NCBI GenBank assembly: GCA_910579055.1
Contig: CAJTSU010000012.1
Span: forward strand, 1-25,328
Length of the DNA: 25,328 nt
Source: an uncultured Mailhella sp.
Lineage (GTDB): Bacteria; Desulfobacterota; Desulfovibrionia; Desulfovibrionales; Desulfovibrionaceae
Direction of reading: 5' to 3'
Shown: piece by piece, positions 1 through 5,754 of the stretch
How positions within the stretch are numbered: the first letter of the stretch is position 1
Layout of the letters: each line of letters opens with the position of its first letter
The notes under the pieces: generated by a model
Databases searched by the model: none
What the model saw: the letters and a program-made list of their open reading frames with translations, nothing else
What the model was told of the DNA's origin: nothing
Made by a program: the position numbers and the translations under genes

Positions 1-358
1 AAATTTTTTGGAGGAAGTCTTGGCTGACCTGCCTGAATCCGCAGAATTTCATATTATTGTCGACAATCACGCTATTCATAAAAGACATGAGGCATGGCTC
101 GAAAGCCATGCAAATGTATTCTTTCATTATACACCAACCTATGCGAGTTGGCTGAACATGGTTGAAATCTGGTTTGGAATACTGACCCGTCAATCGTTAC
201 GCGGAGCAAGTTTTTCCAGTACACAGGCTCTCAGTGAACATATCGCGGCTTTTGTTGAGGCATATAACCAAGATGCGCAGCCATTTGTCTGGAGAAAAAG
301 AGAAGTCAAGGGATGCCAACTTAGAAATAATGCGCGAAACTTTTGCAATTAGACACTA
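1..358 (+). mobile_element. IS630-family insertion sequence, right end only
   Basis: This is the 3' part of an IS630-type element; the rest lies outside the window. The transposase reading frame ends at 352 and the element probably ends a few bases later, at a TA dinucleotide at 357-358. IS630/Tc1-mariner elements are known to insert at TA and duplicate it. The boundary is supported because the reading frame of the gene on the other strand changes character exactly here. The left terminal repeat is not visible, so the exact end is inferred. Confidence 0.75.
2..352 (+). CDS. IS630-family transposase, C-terminal fragment (5' end outside window)
   Basis: This is the C-terminal catalytic half of a DDE-type transposase of the IS630 family, which cuts and joins the insertion sequence ends. 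The frame is open to the window edge, so the gene is cut by the window and not necessarily broken. Two family hallmarks are visible. The stretch HIIVDNHAIHK carries the second catalytic aspartate, and the SWLNMVEIWF motif carries the final glutamate. The C-terminus (PFVWRKREVKG, then a short tail ending in CN) is what complete members of the family usually show, so the 3' end appears intact. A TTG at position 8 could look like a start but is only an internal leucine codon of the longer frame. Family assignment is confident; activity cannot be judged without the N-terminal part. Confidence 0.88.
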   Translation, partial: NFLEEVLADLPESAEFHIIVDNHAIHKRHEAWLESHANVFFHYTPTYASWLNMVEIWFGILTRQSLRGASFSSTQALSEHIAAFVEAYNQDAQPFVWRKREVKGCQLRNNARNFCN

Positions 359-854
359 GAGGAAAAAAGTCACCATCAGGATAAAGTTTTTGCTGATGTT
401 CCCTGAAACCTTCTTCCCAAGAGCATACAGGCCCCTGCCCGCTGTTCATGAGATCAATAAATTGTATAGGGCTCATATTCAGCCGTCTGCGTATGACATC
501 GGCGGGAATGTTTTCCCCATATTTCTTTTCAAGATCGTCATCAGGGTAGGCCGGGCTCCAGAGAATTTCGGGATGTTCAAATTCAAATAGTTCCACTGTA
601 TCAGTATTGAAACATACATCTTCAAGTATATATTCACCATACCCATAATCACCTTCATAATAAAATTTAAAATATGATCCTGTACAAAAATATATAATCT
701 TACCATCGTCAGGACGAACCCTCTTCTCACAAATATGATAGAGAGGAAGTCTGAATTTTTCAACAATCGCATTTAGGCGATCATTCGTGACATTCCATTT
801 TTTTACTATTTCTGTTGCCGATATCACGCGAAGCAACTGTGTCAAATCATCCAT
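321..854 (-). pseudogene. Hypothetical protein, 3' end replaced by IS630 sequence
   Basis: The frame encodes 177 residues starting at an ATG at 854, preceded by a good ribosome binding site (GGGGAG about 7 bases upstream). I do not recognise the family. The N-terminal 40 residues (TQLLRVISATEIVKKWNVTNDRLNAIVEK) could form a small helix-turn-helix-like fold. The middle is acidic and aromatic-rich with no membrane segment or signal peptide. The last twelve residues (LVSNCKSFAHYF) are read from the antisense of the IS630 end, so the native C-terminus has been lost and replaced at about base 358. The gene is visibly AT-richer than the core genes to the right, which fits horizontal acquisition with the adjacent island. 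It may still make a chimeric protein; calling it a pseudogene reflects the disruption, not proof of inactivity. Confidence 0.7.
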
Positions 855-889
855 GAATTATCTCCCCTTCCATTTCCCTTATGAAGAGT

Positions 890-954
890 CCCCGGCAGGG
901 CGGCAAGGGTATCCGCCTCTTCGGCATGGTTCATGACGCCATGCCTAGCCGGGG
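890..954. repeat. Nested inverted repeat in intergenic DNA
   Basis: Two nested inverted repeats lie between the hypothetical gene and the integrase. The outer arms are CCCCGGC (890-896) and GCCGGGG (948-954). The inner arms are GGCATGG (923-929) and CCATGCC (939-945). No T-run follows on either strand, so it is not an obvious Rho-independent terminator. It could be a structured RNA, a recombination site or a chance fold. I see no gene in 855-1069. Confidence 0.45.
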
Positions 955-1022
955 AAATATGGATCCGCTTCTCTCTGTGCCTCACCTCATGGTGCGGCGC
1001 GTGTCTGTTTTATCCTGCCGGT

Positions 1023-1069
1023 CAAGCAGCAGGCTTGCCCACGCTTTGCCCTGGCAAAGTCTAGTGGGC
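1023..1069 (-). terminator. Double hairpin just after the integrase stop codon
   Basis: Directly downstream of the integrase gene is a long stem made from GCCCAC (1037-1042) with GTGGGC (1064-1069), enclosing CTTTGCC (1044-1050) with GGCAAAG (1053-1059). A second small stem, CAAGC/GCTTG, follows at about 1027-1041 and shares bases with the first arm. The placement next to the stop suggests transcription termination or mRNA protection for the integrase, but there is no T-tract. Confidence concerns the structure more than its role. Confidence 0.4.
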
Positions 1070-2284
1070 CTATATCTGCCCCTTCACAACGGAACGCCCG
1101 CCGGATTCGCGCAAGCCGTCCAAAAAGTCCGCCCACTCGCACATCATGCGCCGACGCTCCGGCAAATACTCCGCAAAATTATACGACGCACGTACGCCAT
1201 TTTCCTCACCGTGGGCAAGCTGACGTTCAATCCAGTCGCGGTTATAGCCCATCCCGTTCAATAGGGTTGAGGCCATGCCCCGGAAACCGTGCGTGGTCAT
1301 CTCCTCCTGCGTAAAGCCCATCGCTCGCAACGCCACCAGCATAGATTCCAAAGCAATGGGCTTCGACTCCGTCCGTATCGAAGGAAAGAGATACCTGCCC
1401 CGCCCGGTGTAAAGATGAAGCTCATCCAAAATAGCCAAAGCCTGCGGAGCAAGAGGGACAATATGGGTCTGCCGCATCTTCATCTTGGCAGCCGGAATGC
1501 GCCACTCAGCCGCCCCAAAATCAAATTCGGCCCACTCGGCCCTTCGCAATTCGCCGGGCCGTACAAAGACAAGCGGGGCAAGACGCAGGGCACTTTTGAC
1601 CGGCAGATATCCGCCGTAGGCGTCAATGGCCCGAAGCAATTACCCTATGCGCTTTTTATCCGTGATGGTTGCCATGTGCTGCACCGCCACCTTCGGTAAC
1701 GCGCCGTGCAGCCCCTGCGTGATGTCATATTTGCAGCGGCCCGTTGCAATGCCGTAGCGGAGCAGTTGCCCGCACATCTGAATGAGACGATGGGCGCTTT
1801 CCACGGCCCCGCGTTCCTCCAACTGGCGAGCGGCCTTGAGAATATCGGCAGGCTCCACCTCAACAATTGGCTTGCTTCCAAAAACAGGAAATATCTGACG
1901 CTCAAACATGGAACGGACTTTCTTGCTGTACTTGGGGGAAAGCGTGTCAATGTGCTTATCCAGCCACTCCCGCCCCACAGCTTCAAAGGTATTTTCCGCC
2001 TTGCTCTGGATACTGGCCTTCACCGCTTGACGCTGAGCGCTTGGATCAATGCCGTTGGCCACCAGCTTCTTGGCTTCATCGCGCTTCCCCCGCGCCTCTT
2101 TCAAACCGACTTCGGGGTAAGTACCTAACGAGAGAAGTTTCTCCTTACCCTCAAAGCGGTATTTCAGCCGCCACCACTTACCCCCGGCAGGGGTAACAAT
2201 GAGGAACAGCCCGCCAGCGTCATACAGTTTATAGGGCTTGACCTGGCTCTTGGCGTTGCGTATGGCGGTATCGGACAGAGGCAT
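1070..2284 (-). pseudogene. P4-type tyrosine recombinase/integrase, interrupted by one in-frame TAA
   Basis: The product would be a 404-residue phage P4-like integrase for site-specific recombination at a tRNA. The start is placed at the ATG at 2284 (MPLSDTAIRNAK), which matches the normal N-terminus of the family; an upstream extension to 2395 is open but unlike the family. The N-terminal DUF4102-type arm-binding domain (YKLYDAGGLFLIV, LSLGTYPEVGLKEAR), a central core-binding domain, and a C-terminal catalytic domain are all present. The catalytic part shows RPGELRRAEW, HGFRGMAS (H-x-x-R), LAHGEENGVRASY with the nucleophile tyrosine, and the usual WADFLDGL tail. A TAA at 1640-1642 interrupts the frame between KKRIG and LLRAIDAYGG, where relatives usually have a glutamate. 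The two halves are in the same frame, so one base change explains it. A TTG after the stop could restart translation of the catalytic half. Confidence 0.88.
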
Positions 2285-2297
2285 ATCTGGCCCCTTT

Positions 2298-2344
2298 GGG
2301 GTAACTGGTTTTGGTCTGTGCGAGTTACCCCCAAAAGTTACCCC
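2298..2344. repeat. Cluster of GTTACCCC repeats upstream of the integrase
   Basis: Three copies of GTTACCCC lie just upstream of the integrase start. One is inverted (GGGGTAAC, 2298-2305) and two are direct (2324-2331 and 2337-2344). Short repeated sites between an integrase start and its attachment site are typical of arm-type binding sites for integrase or of excisionase/regulator sites. That role is inferred from position only. Confidence 0.45.
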
Positions 2345-2409
2345 TCTTTTTTCCCGGATGTCAACGAACTTTGGCGAACGTAAAAGAACAGCCAAAACCG
2401 CTTAAACCA

Positions 2410-2445
2410 AAGTCCGCCAAAGACTTTCTGAACTCTGGCGGACTT
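2410..2445. repeat. Ten-base inverted repeat between integrase and tRNA
   Basis: AAGTCCGCCA (2410-2419) and TGGCGGACTT (2436-2445) are perfect inverted arms around a 16-base centre. A related partial copy, TTTGGCGAACG, occurs near 2371-2380. The position between the tRNA 3' end and the integrase suggests a recombination or regulatory site for the island, but no experiment-like signal is visible in the sequence. Confidence 0.45.
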
Positions 2446-2460
2446 CTGTGAACGTTAATT

Positions 2461-2536
2461 TGGTGGGCCCTGCAGGGGTCGAACCTGCGACCTGCCGGTT
2501 ATGAGCCGGAGGCTCTACCAACTGAGCTAAGGGCCC
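2461..2536 (-). tRNA. tRNA with anticodon CAT (tRNA-Ile2 or elongator tRNA-Met)
   Basis: The 76-base gene folds as a full cloverleaf with an encoded CCA end. The acceptor stem is GGGCCCT with AGGGCCC, the D arm is GCTC with GAGC, the anticodon loop is CTCATAA, and the T arm is GCAGG with CCTGC around TTCGACC. The anticodon is CAT. It is not the initiator, because pair 1-72 is a Watson-Crick G-C pair. Pairs C4-G69 and C5-G68 and discriminator A73 match known determinants by which TilS picks tRNA-Ile2 for lysidine modification, so Ile2 is possible; elongator Met is the other reading. Pair 27-43 is a T/C mismatch. Its 3' end faces the integrase, so it is the likely attachment site of the island. 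Confidence 0.95.
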
Positions 2537-2594
2537 GGGGATTACAGAACAGGCTATTTCCCTGTCTGAATGCCTAACGCGTTCTTATGCCCTG

Positions 2595-2619
2595 AAAATG
2601 TGCTTCTGGCAAGCATTTT
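2595..2619 (-). terminator. Hairpin downstream of cheZ
   Basis: AAAATGTGCTT pairs with AAGCATTTT (one bulged base) in the gap between cheZ and the tRNA gene. Read on the minus strand the stem ends in a short ATTTT run. It fits a weak Rho-independent terminator for the ferredoxin-cheZ transcript. Confidence 0.45.
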
Positions 2620-2647
2620 ATCGAGCCTTTCCGTATGCCCCTGCGGG

Positions 2648-3418
2648 CTACAGCCCGAACTGCGCGAGCAGGTCGTCAATGTCGCCCTGCTGACAGCCGT
2701 CCGTACTCGGCCCTTTGAGTTCCGAGCCCACCACTTTCTGCTTCAGATCCGCCACAGCGGCACGCGCCTGTTCTTCGATGCTGGCGATATCACGGCCCGG
2801 CTTTTCCTCATAGGCCTTCATCATCACGCCGGAGGCGAGATAAAGCTCCAGAACGGTAGATTCCAGCTGGTGCATGGCGGCCACCGCTTTCTTGATGCGC
2901 TGCCCGGTGAGATCCTGAAAGCTCATGGCCGTCATAAGCGTGGTCAGGCCGTCGCCCAGGCTCTTGTTGCTTTCCATGACGCGCAGCCATTCCGCGGGTG
3001 TTATTCTCCCCCGGTGCGCCTTTTCCAGCAGCATGGCATTTTCCTGCTGATGCTCCTGAAGCTGTTCCACCACTTCCATAATGGTGTTGGCTGCGTCTTC
3101 TGTCTGACGAAGCACGGCGGAAAGCTGCTCGGACGCATCTTTGAACAACTTGTCGGCCATAACCTTGTCCGAAATTACTGTCTCATCGCATCCGGCACTG
3201 CGGGCTTCGTTCATCTCTTTATAGATGCGGCGCAGGCCATCGCGCATATCCGTACTGATCTTGCGGTAGAACTCGCTTTCCAGCAGAGCTTGAGTCAGAG
3301 ATTCAGTGAGCTGTTTTTCCAGAGCGGCGGCAAGCGCCTCACGTAAATTGCGGGTCAGATTCTCCGTAACGTCCCGCATGATGGAGCGGACGTCGGAATC
3401 AACGGCAGGCAACGGCAT
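2648..3418 (-). CDS. cheZ: CheZ-family chemotaxis phosphatase
   Basis: This 256-residue protein is a CheZ-type phosphatase that dephosphorylates CheY-P and so ends the chemotactic signal at the flagellar motor. It is mostly helical. The active-site stretch MSFQDLTGQRIKK lies at residues 165-177 and keeps the aspartate (D169) and glutamine (Q173) equivalent to the catalytic D143/Q147 of the E. coli enzyme. The C-terminal tail DIDDLLAQFGL resembles the CheY-docking peptide of known CheZ proteins. The start at 3418 (MPLPAV) is chosen because AAAAGGAG lies just upstream; a longer open frame to 3514 overlaps the preceding gene and has no such site. The gene begins 13 bases after the ferredoxin stop, so the two are probably cotranscribed. 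No other chemotaxis genes are in the window. Confidence 0.9.
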   Translation of the reverse strand: MPLPAVDSDVRSIMRDVTENLTRNLREALAAALEKQLTESLTQALLESEFYRKISTDMRDGLRRIYKEMNEARSAGCDETVISDKVMADKLFKDASEQLSAVLRQTEDAANTIMEVVEQLQEHQQENAMLLEKAHRGRITPAEWLRVMESNKSLGDGLTTLMTAMSFQDLTGQRIKKAVAAMHQLESTVLELYLASGVMMKAYEEKPGRDIASIEEQARAAVADLKQKVVGSELKGPSTDGCQQGDIDDLLAQFGL

Positions 3419-3431
3419 GGCATACTCCTTT

Positions 3432-3839
3432 TCAGGCTTCATTATCCACTTGCAGGGCCTGCACGGGGCAGACCCGAGTACACAGGGTACAAACGGTACA
3501 GCGCTCCTTGTCAAAGACGAGACGGCGCTGTTCGTCCATGCTCAGGGCAGAAGTAGGACAGATCGCGGTGCACATGCCGCACTCCACACATCCGCCTTCA
3601 TCCCTGCGGATTCGCTGCGCCACAGGAGTAACCTCCACGCCCCGGCTCCGGAGGTAGTCCACGGCCTTGCGGCAGTTTTCCGGGCCGCCCAGAAGCTCCA
3701 GGATCAAAAACCCTTCCCGGCGCTCGGAAATCTGGGCGGTGGTAATGTTGAAATCCAGATCGAAAAGTCTGGTCAGGTTGCACACCACCGGCTCCGTGCT
3801 GATGCCTGATGGAAAGCGCAAATGAATATTGGTGCCCAT
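3432..3839 (-). CDS. NIL-domain 4Fe-4S dicluster ferredoxin
   Basis: The 135-residue product has an N-terminal NIL domain (residues 1-75), a small ligand-binding-like fold often found on methionine transporter ATPases and on ferredoxins. A bacterial-type ferredoxin domain follows. Two cluster motifs are complete: C84-x2-C87-x2-C90-x3-C94-P and C114-x2-C117-x2-C120-x3-C124-P. It is expected to be a cytoplasmic electron carrier; in some sulfate reducers and methanogens such proteins have been linked to sulfur or homocysteine metabolism, but nothing here proves a role. The ATG at 3839 has GGAG six bases upstream; a GTG four codons earlier overlaps that site and is less likely. It lies 13 bases before cheZ, an odd pairing of a redox protein with a chemotaxis phosphatase. 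Confidence 0.88.
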   Translation of the reverse strand: MGTNIHLRFPSGISTEPVVCNLTRLFDLDFNITTAQISERREGFLILELLGGPENCRKAVDYLRSRGVEVTPVAQRIRRDEGGCVECGMCTAICPTSALSMDEQRRLVFDKERCTVCTLCTRVCPVQALQVDNEA

Positions 3840-3951
3840 GAAACACTCCACAACGTCCGAAACAGTTCTCCAGTGAAGTTACTCTCAATCGCGTCCGGAA
3901 CAGATGGCTGTTCACGTTGCAAAACATAGCGTTGATTCTCGCATGCCGGCG

Positions 3952-3977
3952 TCCCTTTTCTGATCCTGAAAAAGGGA
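3952..3977 (-). terminator. Possible hairpin between cpoB and the ferredoxin gene
   Basis: TCCCTTTT (3952-3959) and AAAAGGGA (3970-3977) form a perfect 8-bp stem with a 10-base loop, about 35 bases past the cpoB stop. No T-run follows on the minus strand. It may mark the end of the ileS operon and imply a separate promoter for the ferredoxin-cheZ pair. Confidence 0.35.
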
Positions 3978-4011
3978 AGGTGCCGCCGCGGGAAGCGTTG
4001 AGCAAAATGCC

Positions 4012-4929
4012 TTACAGCTTCTTTTCCTTGATAATCTGCTCCGCGCGGCGGGCCTGGGGAGCCTTGGGATACTTCTTGATCAGCTGATTCAGGCGTTCTT
4101 TGGCGGCGGCTTTTTTGTCCAGATTCACAAAGCACATGCCCTGCTTGAAATAGGCGTCCGGAGCCTTGCTGCTGTTGGGAAACTCGGAAATGACCTTCTC
4201 ATAGGCCAGAGCTGCCTCGGCGTACTTCTTGAGCTGGTAGCAGCTCTCACCCTGCCAGAACCATGCGTTGGCCACCAGATTGTGCTGGGGATAAACCGCG
4301 GAGAAATCCTTGAAGGCGTTCAGGGATTGCTCATACTTGCGCGCATTGAACGCGGCAAGACCGGAATCATACAGAGCCTGAGCGGTATTTGCGTTGCCTG
4401 GTTGAACAGAGGTGCTTTCCGCCGGAGTGGACGGCGTGGGGCTTACAACCTGCGTTTCACCGGCCACGACGCCGCCCGCAGCCGGGTCAACGGCCGCGCC
4501 GGGCTGAACCGGAGCCGTCTGCGCACCGCCCATATTCGCCACAGGCGCGGAGGGAGGAGCAGGCAAGTTCACGGGAGCGTCAAGCCGCAAATCCATAGCC
4601 AACTGACTTTCAATGAGGCGCAAAGCCTGCTCATGGCGCGTCAGCGTGACTGCCATATTCTGTGCGCCGCCCAAGGCTTGCAATGAATACAGCAAGGTGT
4701 CCATGTCGCCGCGCAGAGACGCGACTTCCTGCCGCAGAGCCTGCACCTGCGACCAGGTATCGGCCTGCGCGGGCTGTACGCCCGACAGTTGGGAATTAAG
4801 CTGGCGAATAGCCTGTTCATTGGCCTCCACCTGCTTCTGAAGGTTGCCGCCGTTCACCTGGGTGCAGCCGCCAAGAACCAAAGGCGCGATGCCGAAAAGC
4901 ACCGCGAAATGTATAAGGGGATTGCGCAT
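4012..4929 (-). CDS. cpoB: Cell division coordinator CpoB / YbgF-like TPR lipoprotein
   Basis: This 305-residue envelope protein resembles CpoB (YbgF), which in E. coli links Tol-Pal outer-membrane constriction to peptidoglycan synthesis. It starts MRNPLIHFAVLFGIAPLVLGGC, a signal peptide with a lipobox ending at C22, so it should be lipidated, whereas E. coli CpoB is a soluble periplasmic protein. Residues 30-110 form a Gln-rich coiled coil of the YbgF trimerisation type. A Pro/Ala-rich linker (about 125-185) follows, then three TPR-like repeats (AQALYDSGLAAFNARKYEQ, ANAWFWQGESCYQLKKYAE, PDAYFKQGMCFVNLDKK). The ATG at 4929 has GAGGTG five bases upstream; a much longer open frame to 5127 overlaps the preceding gene and is rejected. 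It is the last gene of the ileS-lspA cluster, 44 bases after its neighbour. No tolQRAB-pal genes are nearby. Confidence 0.82.
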   Translation of the reverse strand: MRNPLIHFAVLFGIAPLVLGGCTQVNGGNLQKQVEANEQAIRQLNSQLSGVQPAQADTWSQVQALRQEVASLRGDMDTLLYSLQALGGAQNMAVTLTRHEQALRLIESQLAMDLRLDAPVNLPAPPSAPVANMGGAQTAPVQPGAAVDPAAGGVVAGETQVVSPTPSTPAESTSVQPGNANTAQALYDSGLAAFNARKYEQSLNAFKDFSAVYPQHNLVANAWFWQGESCYQLKKYAEAALAYEKVISEFPNSSKAPDAYFKQGMCFVNLDKKAAAKERLNQLIKKYPKAPQARRAEQIIKEKKL

Positions 4930-4973
4930 AACGCACCTCGCTCGCCCTGCCCGCCGCGCGCGGCGCAGAAGCG

Positions 4974-5192
4974 TCATTTCGCGCCGACGGCGGGCTTGCC
5001 GCGGCGCAGGCCGAACAAAAGATAGGCCAGACCACCGAGAACCGGCACAAACACCGCCCCCAGAGTCCACCAGTATTTTTCCCGTTCGCCGGGAAATTCG
5101 TGCCGCATGGCGTGCCGGATAGCCCACAGATTGGGCAGAATGGGCAATGCCAGCAGCGCCAACTGCCCGGCACTCAAATCAGCCGGAGTCAT
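4974..5192 (-). CDS. Small PLDc_N-type two-helix membrane protein
   Basis: The 72-residue product has two hydrophobic helices (LALLALPILPNLWAI and WWTLGAVFVPVLGGLAYLLFG) separated by a charged turn. It ends with a basic tail. This matches the phospholipase D nuclease N-terminal (PLDc_N) family, which here stands alone without any phospholipase domain, so no enzymatic activity is implied. The ATG at 5192 overlaps the lspA stop as ATGA and is preceded by AAAGGAGG inside lspA, so the two genes are probably translationally coupled. A longer open frame extends to 5300 but has no start with a matching ribosome site. Role unknown; its position between a lipoprotein signal peptidase and a lipoprotein hints at an envelope function. 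Confidence 0.8.
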   Translation of the reverse strand: MTPADLSAGQLALLALPILPNLWAIRHAMRHEFPGEREKYWWTLGAVFVPVLGGLAYLLFGLRRGKPAVGAK

Positions 5193-5752
5193 GCCTTGCC
5201 TCCTTTCGCCGCTCCGGGCTGCCTCCACATGTACAGAATGCACAGGGCGGCCCCGAAGCAGATGCCCATATCCGCCACATTGAAGGCGGGCCAGTGCCAT
5301 CCGGCAATATGCAAATCCATGAAATCTATAACGGCCCGCAAGCGCACCCGGTCGATCAGGTTGCCCACGGCCCCGCCGAGAATAAGGCCGAAGCCGAGGA
5401 AAAGTGCTCTGCTGAACCGAGCGCTTCGGGTCATGTTAAGGATAAGCCCCGCCGCCACAAGCGTGGCGGCGAGGAAAAGCCAGAACTGCCAGTCCATATC
5501 CGGCCGGTTGAGAATGCCGAATGCCGCGCCCCGGTTGCGCACATGCACCAGGTCAAAAAAACCGGGAATGACCTCAATGCCGTGCTGGTAGGGAATCCAA
5601 GCGGCCACGGCCAGTTTGGTAAGCTGGTCGAGAACAGCGCAACCGATCGCTGCGCTGAACACGATACGATAGCGCCCGTCTCTTCCGGAGTGTGCCACGG
5701 CGGGGAGAGATGTTTCGCTGTGTTTCATCGGGGTTTCTTTCACCCTGCCCAT
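5189..5752 (-). CDS. lspA: Lipoprotein signal peptidase (signal peptidase II)
   Basis: This inner-membrane aspartyl protease removes the signal peptide from prolipoproteins after diacylglyceryl modification. The 187 residues contain the conserved boxes of the family in order: DQLTK (42-46), VRNRGAAFG (71-79), GGAVGNLIDR (126-135) and VIDF/FNVAD (141-161). The two catalytic aspartates are D134 and D161. Four hydrophobic segments are visible. The start is uncertain: ATG at 5752 (with GAAGG about 12 bases upstream) or ATG at 5728 (MKHSE, weaker upstream site); the first 30 residues are not conserved in the family. It follows ileS by 2 bases, the widespread ileS-lspA arrangement. The lipobox protein two genes downstream is a likely substrate. 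Confidence 0.95.
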   Translation of the reverse strand: MGRVKETPMKHSETSLPAVAHSGRDGRYRIVFSAAIGCAVLDQLTKLAVAAWIPYQHGIEVIPGFFDLVHVRNRGAAFGILNRPDMDWQFWLFLAATLVAAGLILNMTRSARFSRALFLGFGLILGGAVGNLIDRVRLRAVIDFMDLHIAGWHWPAFNVADMGICFGAALCILYMWRQPGAAKGGKA

Positions 5753-5754
5753 GC

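Noticed and set aside
2570..3346. A 258-codon plus-strand frame opposite cheZ
   Set aside because: The minus strand encodes a clear CheZ with its active-site and CheY-docking motifs.
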